Assembly (NCBI RefSeq): GCF_002159835.1
Contig: NZ_NFJL01000017.1
Coordinates: forward strand, 1 to 64,000
Origin: Blautia sp. An249
GTDB lineage: Bacteria; Bacillota; Clostridia; Lachnospirales; Lachnospiraceae
Direction: 5' to 3'
DNA: 64,000 nucleotides
A program made the position numbers and the translations under genes. Positions 25,339-34,699 of the stretch are shown piece after piece; position 1 is the stretch's first letter, and every line of letters begins with the position of its first letter. The notes beneath the pieces were generated by a model. It was not told where the DNA came from, did not search any database, and saw only the letters and a program-made list of their open reading frames with translations.

Positions 25339-27696
25339 CTACTGTGCCGAAATTGTGTCAACCACTGACATTTTCCGTATTTTCTTTATTGGCCCGTGCA
25401 CTGCGGCTATAACAGAAAGAATCATGATCAGAAGAATCACGCCCAGTTCTGTCCAGGGGATCGTCCAGGTATCTCCCCATTTGGAACCAATCAGCATCTG
25501 GAAAAGCAGATTGTGAAAAGCCAGTCCCAGAACCGCTCCCGCGGCACATCCGGCCACTGTATAAGTACACGCCTCCGTCCGGATCATTCTTTTGAGCTGC
25601 CGGACGCTTAGCCCGATGGCGCGAAATGCTCCGTACTGATTCATTCTGGAAGATACACTCAAAGCGATGGTATTAATCACATGAAATACGGCAATCAGCA
25701 CAATTACGGCCAAAAATCCATAGAGGAAAAGCCAGATACAGTAGTATACGCCAATGGCGCTTTCATTGTCCATACGTTCGTCAGAGAATGTATATCCCTG
25801 ACCATATGTATGGTGGATGGCATTTACATCGGCATCTGTGGCATCGGGTGTCAGCTGCAGATCAAGAATGGTGTAATCCTGCTCTCCCGTCACCTGGCGA
25901 AAAGTCTCTTCTGAAAAGACCAGAATTCCAGCTTCGCCCTCACCCATATGGAACGGGCTTGCAGACAGCAGTCCCACAATTTCTATATCCACCGGCTTTC
26001 CTTTTATTTCCAGCCTTATGGTATCTCCTGTCTGAATGCTGCTTTGGGGGTTATATACAAACAGCGCCGTATTTTTTTCTTCCCGGACAGCCTCCAGAGA
26101 GCCTTCCTGCAGGTATTCCCCGGACCATTCAAACTGTTGTTCCTCGTAAGAGACAAGGGAGACCTTCTGTTTTGTACCGTTCATCTGAGCCGGTACGTCA
26201 TACCAGAACATTCTTCCATAGGCTGACTGTACAGCAGGATTCTCCTCTAGTTTCTCAGCGATCCGGCGATCCACGGTACAGGTATTGTCTTTGCTTATAA
26301 TGGATACATCCGCACTCCAGGGATACAGGGGCGTCAGGCTGTGATTCATAAAATCAATGGTCACGGAAAACGACAGAAAGAGTACGATGCTAAGAGCAAA
26401 AGAAAGAGAAGTTAAAATAAAATTCTTTCTGCCGGATTTGGCATGGTGAATGCCCAGAGCCGTTTCAATTTTAAATAAACGGGTATTGGCGGCCTTTCTT
26501 ACAGGCTGTAATACACTGGCATTTCCGGATACTGCAGCCAGGGGAGAAACCCCTGAAGCCTTCCTTGCCGGAGAACGGGCAGCCAGAATCACCGTCAGGA
26601 ATCCGGCTGCAGCGCCTGCTCCAATCCCCGGAAGACTAATGCCAAAGGCAGGCATCTCTCTGAAATAAACCGGACTCAGGATACGAAGCACCGCGCACAG
26701 AATCCACACAAGCAGGATACTCGCTCCTGTTCCCATGGGGATTGCAAGCCGGCACCAGCCCAGGGCTTCTTTACGGACCATCCGCATTACCTGTACGGGC
26801 GTTGCCCCGATGCAGCGCATCAGTCCGAAAAACTCTGTTCTCTGGGCTACATTGCTGTTCAGACTGCTGGTAATCATCATGATTGCGGCGCAGAGTACCA
26901 GAACGAACAGAATCCCTGCCGCAGCATATGTCTGCATCATAAAAGAATTGCCGCTCTGCCCCAGTAAGCCAAGAAGCTTCGTATTTTCGTGAACCTGATC
27001 CTCTGGAAATCCAAACTGCTCCCTGACATCGGCAATCTTTTTCTGAATCCGGAAGGTATTTTTAAACTGGACGTAATAATTTATTCCGGGCCTGTCCTCC
27101 CCTTTTAAGCCGGAACAAAACGCCTCAAATCCTTCCTGGGACAGCATGACTCCGTAAAAATCACTGCGCATCAGGTACCCTGTATTTTCTATAAAGCCGG
27201 AAATGGTAAAGGTATGGCTCCTCCCGTCAGCGCTGTCTATCTCTATAGAATCCCCCTGGCTGAGTCCTAAAAGCTCCCTGGTATTTTCTGACACCATGGC
27301 TTCTGACTCAGACTGAGGGAAGTTTCCGCTGCTGATGATCCCTTCAAATATTTCAGTTGGAAAATTCCTGTCACTTCCCGTTATCACTGCCGCTTTGCCG
27401 TCTATTGTATATCCCTGGTTTCCCCGGTAATTCAGAGCGCCGTAGAAGGACACACATTTTATATCCGGCCGGACAGACAGTACCGCAGCATCTTCATCTT
27501 CAATGTCAGACAGAGCCATATGCCAGTTTCCCCCTTCAATCCGGGCCTGTAAAATCTGGCTGCGGATAAACATATCTGCCATCCCAAAGATAGCCGCTAC
27601 CAAAAATACTGCAAGAAGAATACAGAACACACACATCCGGTTTTGTTTCCGGTGGACTTTAGAGGATATAGGGACAAGCTCAAGATAATGTTTCAT
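25339..27696 (-). CDS. FtsX-type ABC transporter permease
   Basis: 785 residues with an N-terminal membrane segment, a large extracellular MacB-like periplasmic-core domain (about 50-250), three central spans with an FtsX domain (about 260-400), another span, a second extracellular region, and a C-terminal FtsX domain (about 640-785). It is a full two-half permease in one chain. It overlaps the ATPase gene by 17 nt and is co-transcribed with it and with the two-component system upstream, so it is probably a peptide or antibiotic-sensing or exporting pump (Bce/Mac class). Cargo unknown. Confidence 0.85.
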   Translation of the reverse strand: MKHYLELVPISSKVHRKQNRMCVFCILLAVFLVAAIFGMADMFIRSQILQARIEGGNWHMALSDIEDEDAAVLSVRPDIKCVSFYGALNYRGNQGYTIDGKAAVITGSDRNFPTEIFEGIISSGNFPQSESEAMVSENTRELLGLSQGDSIEIDSADGRSHTFTISGFIENTGYLMRSDFYGVMLSQEGFEAFCSGLKGEDRPGINYYVQFKNTFRIQKKIADVREQFGFPEDQVHENTKLLGLLGQSGNSFMMQTYAAAGILFVLVLCAAIMMITSSLNSNVAQRTEFFGLMRCIGATPVQVMRMVRKEALGWCRLAIPMGTGASILLVWILCAVLRILSPVYFREMPAFGISLPGIGAGAAAGFLTVILAARSPARKASGVSPLAAVSGNASVLQPVRKAANTRLFKIETALGIHHAKSGRKNFILTSLSFALSIVLFLSFSVTIDFMNHSLTPLYPWSADVSIISKDNTCTVDRRIAEKLEENPAVQSAYGRMFWYDVPAQMNGTKQKVSLVSYEEQQFEWSGEYLQEGSLEAVREEKNTALFVYNPQSSIQTGDTIRLEIKGKPVDIEIVGLLSASPFHMGEGEAGILVFSEETFRQVTGEQDYTILDLQLTPDATDADVNAIHHTYGQGYTFSDERMDNESAIGVYYCIWLFLYGFLAVIVLIAVFHVINTIALSVSSRMNQYGAFRAIGLSVRQLKRMIRTEACTYTVAGCAAGAVLGLAFHNLLFQMLIGSKWGDTWTIPWTELGVILLIMILSVIAAVHGPIKKIRKMSVVDTISAQ

Positions 27697-28375
27697 TTAC
27701 TGTCCCTCCCAAGTCTTTCAGAATTCCGTCAGATACCCGGAAAACCCGGTCTGCACACGCCGTCAGGTTTCTGTTATGGGTAATCATTAAAATGGTCTGC
27801 TGATAACGTCTGGAAGCCTCTGTAAGCAGATCAATCACATCCTGACTGTTTTTACTGTCGAGATTTCCGGTGGGTTCGTCGGCTAAAATCAGCTTGGGCC
27901 TGGTAATCAGCGCCCGTCCAATGGCCACACGCTGCTGCTGACCCCCGGACAACTGACCCGGCAAATGACGCCGCCGATCCGACAGTCCCAGAAGTTTCAG
28001 CAGCTCCTCCACCGCTTCCGGATCCGGTTTCCGGTAATCTAAGAGCAGGGGAAAAATAAGATTTTGTTCCACATTCAATTCCGAAACCAGCTGGAATGTC
28101 TGAAAAACAAACCCAATATTCCGCCGCCTGAAAATGGTACGCTCTTCCTCCTTCATGGAAAAGAGATTCTGTCCGTCCAGCAGAATCTGACCGGAAGTGG
28201 GAACATCCAACGCCCCGATGCAGTTCAGCAGCGTACTCTTACCGGAACCGGATTCTCCCACCACAGCGGCAAATTCACCTTTCTCCAAAGAAAAAGAGAC
28301 ATTTTTTAAAGCTTCTACTTTTATCTCTCCCTGGGTGTAGGTTTTACATAAATTATGAACTTTTAAAATTTCCAT
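27680..28375 (-). CDS. ABC transporter ATPase, LolD/MacB/BceA type
   Basis: 231 residues with all nucleotide-binding motifs: Walker A GESGSGKSTLLN, Q-loop region FVFQTFQL, signature LSGGQQQRVAIGRAL, Walker B LILADEPTGNLD and the switch histidine ILMITHN. It powers the FtsX-type permease encoded downstream, with 17 nt of overlap. It begins 61 bp after the histidine kinase gene on the same strand. Start codon has AGGAGGAT nearby. Confidence 0.93.
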   Translation of the reverse strand: MEILKVHNLCKTYTQGEIKVEALKNVSFSLEKGEFAAVVGESGSGKSTLLNCIGALDVPTSGQILLDGQNLFSMKEEERTIFRRRNIGFVFQTFQLVSELNVEQNLIFPLLLDYRKPDPEAVEELLKLLGLSDRRRHLPGQLSGGQQQRVAIGRALITRPKLILADEPTGNLDSKNSQDVIDLLTEASRRYQQTILMITHNRNLTACADRVFRVSDGILKDLGGTVNETLS

Positions 28376-28436
28376 GTGCTCATCCTCCTTTATCCCAAGG
28401 ATAGCAGAGACAGCTTACAATCCGGTGAATTTAACC

Positions 28437-29666
28437 TTACGATTCCGTAAGGAAGAATACTGTAAAGGTAGTTCCTTCCTTTTGCCGGCTCGAAACCCCA
28501 AGCATACCGCCCTGGCCTTCTATAATGGCCTTTGCCAGGGAAAGTCCAAGGCCAATTCCCGGGGTATTAAGAGAGCGCCGGCTTCGGTAAAACCGTTTAA
28601 AAATATGGTGTATATCTTCTGGTGCAATTCCCTCCCCGTTATCAGAGACAGAAATCCGCAGGCCCGCAGGCGTATCCTCCCAGAGAATCTCGATGGTATC
28701 TCCTTCTTTTGTGTGATCCAGGGCATTTTTCACCAGATTTGCCAGGGCCTGGCTGGTCCATTGGGGATCGCAGAACACAGACTGTTCCCGGTCTCCGGAC
28801 AGAACCAGATTCTTCTTTTCCTTTGCAGCCCGTTCTGTGAATTCATCCACTGACCTGGAAACCAGGTCCGCCGCCGGACAGAATTCTCTTTCAAAGAGAA
28901 TACTTCCTGCATCCAGCCTAGCAATTTTTAACACAGACTGAATCAGTTGTTCCATACGCTTTAAGGATATGCCAATCTTCTCTGAAAACTCCTTAACCGT
29001 TTCTGTATTTTCCGGTTCCTCGCTGATAATCTCCTGATACATGGACATAGCCGCCAGCGGCGTCTTTAGCTGATGGGATAAATCGGAAATGGTGCTCTTT
29101 AGAAATTCCTTCGTCTTATGTTCTGTGTCCTTTTTCGCCCGGAGCATAGCGGCAAGCTGTTCCACAGAGGCAAACATCTGATAAACCGCGCCCTCCCTGT
29201 TCTGGGGAAGGTGTATGGAGAAATCTCCGTCTGCATACTTCTCTGTGATCTTTATAGCCTGCATGTACAGTTGATTCCTCTTCCTCAAAAAGACAATCGT
29301 TCCTCCGAAAAGGGCCAGCACGAACCCCAGCAGCCCCGCCGTCAGAACACACAGACTCTTTTTTTGGAATTCCAGGGGCAGAGGCTGCAGACTGCTTTCT
29401 GATTCTTCTCCCATTCCAAGCTCATTTAAAAGCTTTTGCCCCTTTTCATTTTTCACTGTATTTGTTAAGGCACTGGCTGTTATCTCTTTCGAGATTCCCT
29501 GCTCCAATAAAGCAGAGGCAATGGCCTCGTCATGTGATGCCGAAATTGTTTTCACCATCCGGTTCTGATACCCTGTAAAGAAAAACCCGGCGCTAATCAG
29601 AAAAAAGGAAATGAACCCCAGAAACGTTATATATCTGCGGATTTGTTTATCCCGAAGGAAATTCAT
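28437..29666 (-). CDS. Sensor histidine kinase
   Basis: About 409 residues. Two membrane helices (about 12-32 and 107-127) flank a 70-residue extracellular loop, followed by a HAMP-like linker, the H-box STISDLSHQLKTPLAAMSMY, N-box NLVKNALDHT, and G-boxes SDNGEGIAPEDI and GIGLGLSLAKAI. The start is ATG 29666, overlapping the stop of the response regulator as ATGA; a longer frame to 29684 lacks support. It phosphorylates the regulator encoded just upstream, and both precede an ABC exporter, so the system probably controls that exporter in response to a surface stress or peptide. Confidence 0.93.
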   Translation of the reverse strand: MNFLRDKQIRRYITFLGFISFFLISAGFFFTGYQNRMVKTISASHDEAIASALLEQGISKEITASALTNTVKNEKGQKLLNELGMGEESESSLQPLPLEFQKKSLCVLTAGLLGFVLALFGGTIVFLRKRNQLYMQAIKITEKYADGDFSIHLPQNREGAVYQMFASVEQLAAMLRAKKDTEHKTKEFLKSTISDLSHQLKTPLAAMSMYQEIISEEPENTETVKEFSEKIGISLKRMEQLIQSVLKIARLDAGSILFEREFCPAADLVSRSVDEFTERAAKEKKNLVLSGDREQSVFCDPQWTSQALANLVKNALDHTKEGDTIEILWEDTPAGLRISVSDNGEGIAPEDIHHIFKRFYRSRRSLNTPGIGLGLSLAKAIIEGQGGMLGVSSRQKEGTTFTVFFLTES

Positions 29667-30367
29667 GGTGACACCTCTTTCCACTGATAGCCAAATCCCC
29701 GCACGGTAAGCAGATGTACAGGATGGGAGGGATCGGACTCCACCTTCTCCCTGAGACGGCGTATATAGACCGACAACGTATTATTATCTACAAAATTCCC
29801 GGCATCATCCCACAGCGCAGCCAGAATTCTCTCTCTTGTTACCACGCAGTCGGCGTTTCGTACCAACAGACAGAGAAGTTTATATTCAATATGGGTCAGC
29901 TCCAGAGCCCGTCCGTTCATCCAGACCCTGCTGCCCAGCAAATCAATGGAAACATCTCCGCACAGCAGCTTTGTTTCTTCCTCTTTTTTTACTTTCATGC
30001 CGGAACGGCGCAGCAACGCGCGGATACGGGAACACAGTTCTCCTAACTTAAATGGTTTTGTTATATAGTCATCTCCTCCGGAATCCAATCCCCGGATTAC
30101 ATGAACCTCTTCATCAGAAGCCGTCAGAAAAATTATGGGAATTTGCCGATCATCCCTGCGCACGGCTTCACAGACGTCAAAACCGGTTCCGTCCGGAAGA
30201 GTAACATCTAAAATCAACAGGTCGTATTTTTTTATATTTTGAAGAAATTTTTCCGCCTCAGACACGGTACGGGCAACATCTGTAAGAAAGCCGTTCTTTT
30301 TCAGAGAATAGCACAGACCATCAATCAGACTGCTGTCATCTTCCAGAAGCAATATGCGGTTATCCAT
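29663..30367 (-). CDS. OmpR-family response regulator
   Basis: 234 residues: receiver domain with acidic pair EDD (9-11), phospho-acceptor Asp in LLILDVTLPDG, and conserved Lys in YITKPFKLGEL; C-terminal winged helix (CVVTRERILAALWDDAGNFV, NTLSVYIRRLREKVE). It overlaps the kinase gene by 4 nt (ATGA), is the first gene of the regulator-kinase-ATPase-permease string, and has GAGAAAG before its ATG. Confidence 0.95.
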   Translation of the reverse strand: MDNRILLLEDDSSLIDGLCYSLKKNGFLTDVARTVSEAEKFLQNIKKYDLLILDVTLPDGTGFDVCEAVRRDDRQIPIIFLTASDEEVHVIRGLDSGGDDYITKPFKLGELCSRIRALLRRSGMKVKKEEETKLLCGDVSIDLLGSRVWMNGRALELTHIEYKLLCLLVRNADCVVTRERILAALWDDAGNFVDNNTLSVYIRRLREKVESDPSHPVHLLTVRGFGYQWKEVSP

Positions 30368-30402
30368 TATCTTTCTCTCCTTTCAAGCCTGATCCCCTTT
30401 TT

Positions 30403-31074
30403 CTATCTAAGTATCCATCGGATTCCCCTGGCGATACGGTGCCCTTCATTCTGAAAATGATTGCCCGGATTAAACTGAAGAACCGTATCAATCCCTTTTC
30501 CCGTATAAAAAGCACAGATCTCTTCTGTCCTTTCCCGAACTCCTTTTAAAAACGGATTTTTCGTCCGGTGCTCCTTGTCTCCCAGAGAAAAATAAACCCG
30601 ATCAGGAACTGATTTCCAGTTATGTGAGGATACATATTTCTGAAAATCCGGAAACCAGAGAGAACCGGAAATACTGGCCGCTCTGGAAAACAGACTGGTC
30701 TGATATAAAGAATAAACTGCAAACAGACCGGCCAGGGAATACCCTGCAATTCCCCTCCACAAAGGTTTGCCCAAAATAAGGCTTTCCGCCTTCGGTACGA
30801 TCTCGTTTCTCAGAATTTCCATATACTGGCCGGCTCCGCCGGTACATGGTGTATCCCCTTTAGCTATAGGCGGAATTTTCCACGGGGACATATCATGATC
30901 CCATTGAAGACCGCTTATTGTCACAAAATGGAAATTTGGCCCCTTCTCCTGTTTCAGCTCCTGATATACAGCTTCTCCTTCATTTCCAAACGTGTTCAGG
31001 TACACAACCGGCAAATCCCCGGATTCTCCTGAATAGACCGAGACGCATTTATCTCCTGCTGTAAATTGTTTCAT
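30403..31074 (-). CDS. Alpha/beta-hydrolase, siderophore-esterase-like
   Basis: 223 residues. The nucleophile elbow is GYSLAG (Ser about residue 113), followed by the esterase-type SGSLWFP block, SLGDKEHRTK with a likely acidic residue, and NPGNHFQNEG with the catalytic His. It resembles the family of short esterase-D/IroE-like hydrolases. No siderophore genes are nearby, so the substrate is unknown. It ends 35 bp before the response regulator gene on the same strand but could have its own promoter; GGAGGG lies 11 nt before its ATG. Confidence 0.75.
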   Translation of the reverse strand: MKQFTAGDKCVSVYSGESGDLPVVYLNTFGNEGEAVYQELKQEKGPNFHFVTISGLQWDHDMSPWKIPPIAKGDTPCTGGAGQYMEILRNEIVPKAESLILGKPLWRGIAGYSLAGLFAVYSLYQTSLFSRAASISGSLWFPDFQKYVSSHNWKSVPDRVYFSLGDKEHRTKNPFLKGVRERTEEICAFYTGKGIDTVLQFNPGNHFQNEGHRIARGIRWILR

Positions 31075-31202
31075 AATACTGTTTCCCTCCGTTCTGCATT
31101 CTGCTTCGGCAAATTTTCTTCTTCCGTCCGGTTTCTGCTATGTTCAGCATAACAGATGCAGTCCATACTGTAAAACAGAAAAACTAACTTTGATATAAAA
31201 AC

Positions 31203-31244
31203 GCCCCATACAGAACTTTTATATTTTACAGTTCTATATGGGGC
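31203..31244 (-). terminator. Terminator after the aldo/keto reductase operon
   Basis: 15-bp stem GCCCCATACAGAACT/AGTTCTATATGGGGC with a single mismatch and a 12-nt loop, followed on the minus strand by GTTTTTATA. Because it lies 145 bp past the reductase stop, the transcript should include the small reading frame at 31281-31367. Confidence 0.75.
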
Positions 31245-31280
31245 AGCATATCATTCCCGTCAGGGATTTTTATGTATGCT

Positions 31281-31367
31281 TTATTTGTCTTTTTCCACTT
31301 TTGAAGCAATACCGAATATGGAAATACCATAGCAGACTGCCAGTAACGCATCCTTCTGCCCGCTCAT
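31281..31367 (-). CDS. Possible 28-residue small protein
   Basis: Reading frame of 28 codons starting MSGQKDALLAVCYGISIF and ending SKVEKDK-stop. It has AGGAAGG at the right distance before ATG, lies 22 bp after the reductase stop codon, and is followed by a good terminator. The middle is a short hydrophobic stretch (about 8-21), too short for a certain membrane span. No family recognised; the ribosome site and location are the only evidence. Confidence 0.35.
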   Translation of the reverse strand: MSGQKDALLAVCYGISIFGIASKVEKDK

Positions 31368-31388
31368 CTATTCCTTCCTCTTTTCTGC

Positions 31389-32504
31389 TTAATTTTCTTT
31401 CTTTTCAAACTCGGCGGCAACCGCTTCCAGCAAATCCCGGATAGGAAGATGCTGAGGACATTCTTTCTCACATTTTCCGCACTTGATACAGTCCGAAGCC
31501 TTTCCCTTCTGGCTGGTATGTACGTTATGATAATAATAATCTGCATTTCGGTTCTGATACTGCTTTTTCGCATTCATACAGGCAAATAAATCCGGAATTG
31601 ATATGTGTTTCGGACATCCTGGCGTGCAGTAGCGGCAGGCAGTGCAGGGAATCAGATTCATTTCCTGGAAAATCTTCCGTACCTGTGCTATCGCTTCCAT
31701 TTCCTGCTCATTCAGCGGCTGAAAGTCTTTCATAAAACGGATATTATCCTCCATCTGCTCCATAGCGCTCATACCGGAAAGTACCATCAGAATCCCTTCA
31801 AAACCTGCGGCATATCGGATGGCATAGCTGGCGGTACTTCCTCCTTTTAATTTTTCCAGCACCTCCATCGCCTGTAAAGGCAGATCCACCAGGCTTCCTC
31901 CTTTTACCGGCTCCATTACAATTACCGGCTTACCGAATTTCCGGCAAATTTCATAGCACTTTTTACTTTCCACCGCCGGCTCCTCATAATCCACATAATT
32001 AAACTGAATCTGAACCACCTCAATCTGTGGATATTCTGTCAGAATTTGCTCCAGTATCTCCGGTCTGTCATGAAAGGATATGCCGAAATGCCGGAATTTC
32101 CCTTCAGCTTTCAGTTCCAGCGCCGTTTCATAGGCCCTGCATTTCTTAAATTTTGCAAAGAATTCCTCACTTTGGGCGTGCATCAGATAAAAATCAAAGT
32201 AATCCACTCCACAACACTCCAACTGCTTTTCAAAAAGAGGACGAATCTCTTCTTCCTTTTCAAAAAAGAAGCTGGAAAGCTTATTGGTCAGAACATAACT
32301 TTCCCGGGGATGACGGCTGGTCAGACAGTGTTTCACCGCCTGTTCGCTCATTCCCTCCAGATAGCCATGGGCTGTATCAAAATAATTAAATCCTGCTTCT
32401 AAAAAAGCATCCACCATTTTGCAGACCTGCTCTTCGTCCACTTTATCTCCATTCATGGGCAGGCGCATACATCCAAATCCGAAGTTCTTTTTTATTCGTT
32501 CCAT
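31389..32504 (-). CDS. Aldo/keto reductase with C-terminal 2[4Fe-4S] domain
   Basis: 371 residues. The N-terminal barrel has the family signature (GFGCMRLPMNG, FDTAHGYLEG with catalytic Tyr, LTNKLSS with Lys, FYLMHAQS with His). After about residue 280 comes CTACRYCTPGCPKHISIPDL and CIKCGKCEKECPQHLPI, which bind two iron-sulfur clusters. Such enzymes are common in Clostridia; substrates are mostly unknown. It is followed by a possible 28-residue protein and a terminator. ATG 32504 follows GGGGAGGAG. It is a complete relative of the remnant at 4195-4565. Confidence 0.9.
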   Translation of the reverse strand: MERIKKNFGFGCMRLPMNGDKVDEEQVCKMVDAFLEAGFNYFDTAHGYLEGMSEQAVKHCLTSRHPRESYVLTNKLSSFFFEKEEEIRPLFEKQLECCGVDYFDFYLMHAQSEEFFAKFKKCRAYETALELKAEGKFRHFGISFHDRPEILEQILTEYPQIEVVQIQFNYVDYEEPAVESKKCYEICRKFGKPVIVMEPVKGGSLVDLPLQAMEVLEKLKGGSTASYAIRYAAGFEGILMVLSGMSAMEQMEDNIRFMKDFQPLNEQEMEAIAQVRKIFQEMNLIPCTACRYCTPGCPKHISIPDLFACMNAKKQYQNRNADYYYHNVHTSQKGKASDCIKCGKCEKECPQHLPIRDLLEAVAAEFEKKEN

Positions 32505-32672
32505 CTTCTCTCCTCCCCTGTGACCGCCCCGTTTTCATTTCTTCATTGACGGTAATCCTTTTGACTGATGCTTTAAATATAACATCTTTCTCTTTTCATG
32601 AAAAGGCTGCTGCACTAAATCAGTACAGCAGTCTCATCTCTCCTCAACAGATTGTTCTGTTTATCTGTTTTC

Positions 32673-32771
32673 TTATTTCTTTTTAATCGGAAAATAAACT
32701 TCTGTTTCCCAGTCTTCTGGCTTCAGATTATCAAACTGAGTTTTTACATAAATATCATACGGAATGGGCAT
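32673..32771 (-). pseudogene. Fragment of a GyrI-like (effector-binding) protein
   Basis: A 32-residue C-terminal tail (MPIPYDIYVKTQFDN, then PEDWETEVYFPIKKK-stop) resembling the end of GyrI-like small-molecule-binding domains. No ribosome site precedes it and the rest of the gene is missing, so it is a leftover at the edge of the EamA/LysR segment. The rest of the gap 32505-32823 contains only a GCTGCTG/CAGCAG hairpin near 32610-32633. Confidence 0.5.
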
Positions 32772-32823
32772 TAGTATATGGATTTTCTGTCAAAGATTGT
32801 CCTTATATATAATACCCATTTCG

Positions 32824-33678
32824 TTATTTCTGAGGTTTATAACAAATATTTGCACACATGACACCGAGTAGAATCAGTAATGCACCAATGTAGCCCATCA
32901 GATTCAGTCGCTCACCCAGAAAAGCAAATGCAAATACCGCAGTAAAGACAGGTTCTAAAGAAAACATAAATCCCGTTGTTTCAGCGCTGACAAATTTCTG
33001 CACATAAGCCTGCATGACAAAACCGTAAGCAGAGCAAATCAAGGTTAAACCAAGTAAACTCGCCCACTGGATTCCCGTTTGAGGAAGAACTGGCGTTTCA
33101 AAAATGAAGGCTGCTATGGTGGCATAGATACAAGCAAAAAGCATTTGCCAGATGCCCAAGGAAATGCTGTCTACTCGTTCCACAAAGGATTTGCTGACCA
33201 CAATATGAACAGCATACACAAAAGCAGAAAACAGCATGATACCGCTTCCGATAGAAAACTGTCCAACACCGCCACTGAGCAGGAGGAGACCAGCTGTAAC
33301 AGCAATAACACCAATCACGATTTTAGTTTCCGGCATACGCTTGCGGAGAACGGCCATGATAATAGGCACAATAATGACTGTCGTGCTTTGCAGAAAACCT
33401 GTTTCTGAGGCAGATGTATATTGTACACCCAACAAAAGACACAGGAAAACCGTTGCCAGTAATCCTCCGCATATTGCACTTGCTTTTAAGGTTTGACGAT
33501 CCGGGCGGCACACTCTGCGGAAAAAGAGAGCAAACATGACCAGAAAGGCGATTCCTGTGCGGAGGGCAACAATGGTAACCGGCGGAATCCCATCCATTAG
33601 ATAAGCCATAAAAATATAGGAAGTACCCCATGCAAGCGGTACAGTGAACGCTAAAAATGTTGCCTTTTGTTTATTCAT
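32824..33678 (-). CDS. EamA/DMT-family membrane exporter
   Basis: 284 residues, ten predicted membrane helices in two EamA repeats (about 8-140 and 150-280), typical of drug/metabolite transporters (VPLAWGTSYIFMAYLMDGIP at the start, FLGERLNLMGYIGALLILLG at the end). Start ATG 33678 has AAGGAG seven nt upstream; the longer frame to 33801 lies over the promoter. Divergent from a LysR regulator with interlocked promoters, so it is very likely that regulator's target. Cargo unknown. Confidence 0.9.
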   Translation of the reverse strand: MNKQKATFLAFTVPLAWGTSYIFMAYLMDGIPPVTIVALRTGIAFLVMFALFFRRVCRPDRQTLKASAICGGLLATVFLCLLLGVQYTSASETGFLQSTTVIIVPIIMAVLRKRMPETKIVIGVIAVTAGLLLLSGGVGQFSIGSGIMLFSAFVYAVHIVVSKSFVERVDSISLGIWQMLFACIYATIAAFIFETPVLPQTGIQWASLLGLTLICSAYGFVMQAYVQKFVSAETTGFMFSLEPVFTAVFAFAFLGERLNLMGYIGALLILLGVMCANICYKPQK

Positions 33679-33706
33679 CGTTAGACTCCTTGTTTGTTTT
33701 TCTTTT

Positions 33707-33750
33707 ATTATAGCTGCGCCCTTGCTATTTGTAAAATTAATAGATATAAT
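33707..33750. promoter_or_regulatory. Face-to-face promoters of the EamA and LysR genes
   Basis: Minus strand: TTTACA (33730-33735), 17 bp, TATAAT (33707-33712) for the exporter. Plus strand: TTGCTA (33722-33727), 17 bp, TATAAT (33745-33750) for lysR. The two promoters overlap, so polymerases compete and one bound LysR protein could control both. Confidence 0.75.
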
Positions 33751-33792
33751 GTGTGTATTAGAAAACACGATACAAGGAGGGCGGTTGCAACA

Positions 33793-34677
33793 ATGATCCA
33801 AACATCAAAATACACGGTGTTTTGTCGTGTTGTTGAATTAGGCAGTTTCAGTTTAGCGGCGGAGGAATTAGGATATACGCAAAGTTCAGTTAGCCAAAAA
33901 GTTTTATCTCTTGAGGAGGAATTAGGGGTAACATTGCTCCTGCGACAGAAAAACCGTCTGGAATTGACGTCAGATGGCGAAAATCTCTATCCCTTTATTC
34001 AAGCCATTTATGCGGCGGAAAAAAACCTTTCCGGGAAGAAAAAAGAAATCGAAGGTCTTGAAAGTAGTGTTGTATCCATTGCAGCTTGGTCGAGTGTAAG
34101 CAGGTTATATCTACCCATCTTGATGAAAACTTTTCAAGAGAAATACCCTTCTGTAGAGTTCAAACTGCTACAGGGTGGATATGAGGTAAATGCAGCGGCA
34201 GTCAGAGCAAGAGAAGCTGATTTGGGATTTATCAGTACAGATACCGCAGAGGATTTGGAATATGATATTTTGTATGAGGATGAATTGCTTGCGGTATTGC
34301 CATCTAATCATCCTTTGGCAGAAAAAGATATTGTTTCTGTGAAAGACCTTGCTAAGGAACCTTTTATCCTTATGGATGAGTTGGGGTATTCATATCCACT
34401 GGCGGCATTCAAAGATGCAGGTGTGCAACCTCGGAATTTGAAACTGACAGTTTATGACGACTATGCAGTTATGGAAATGGTTCGTCAGGACTTGGGGGTG
34501 TCTATGCTATATGAGCGCATCCTGAGAGGCTTTGATGACGGTTTAATTATACGTCCGATAAAAGAAAGACCGAAGCGTAATGTTGCAATCTGTTGGAAAG
34601 ACAGAAAAACACTGTCTCTGGCGGCAAGAAAATTTCTTGAACATGTCGAAGATTCAAATATATTTGTATTCAACTGA
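33793..34677 (+). CDS. LysR-family transcriptional regulator
   Basis: 294 residues. The N-terminal winged helix (VELGSFSLAAEELGYTQSSV, SQKVLSLEEELGVTLLLRQK) is a standard LysR domain; residues 90-290 are the periplasmic-binding-protein-like effector domain. ATG 33793 is used; the frame to 33694 runs over the promoter. The ribosome site (AAGGAGG) is 13 nt away, longer than usual. It faces the EamA exporter. The pair is more AT-rich in codon choice than the genes around it and borders mobile-element DNA, so it may have been acquired. Confidence 0.92.
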   Translation: MIQTSKYTVFCRVVELGSFSLAAEELGYTQSSVSQKVLSLEEELGVTLLLRQKNRLELTSDGENLYPFIQAIYAAEKNLSGKKKEIEGLESSVVSIAAWSSVSRLYLPILMKTFQEKYPSVEFKLLQGGYEVNAAAVRAREADLGFISTDTAEDLEYDILYEDELLAVLPSNHPLAEKDIVSVKDLAKEPFILMDELGYSYPLAAFKDAGVQPRNLKLTVYDDYAVMEMVRQDLGVSMLYERILRGFDDGLIIRPIKERPKRNVAICWKDRKTLSLAARKFLEHVEDSNIFVFN

Positions 34678-34699
34678 TATGAAATAACTTTGAGAGATT

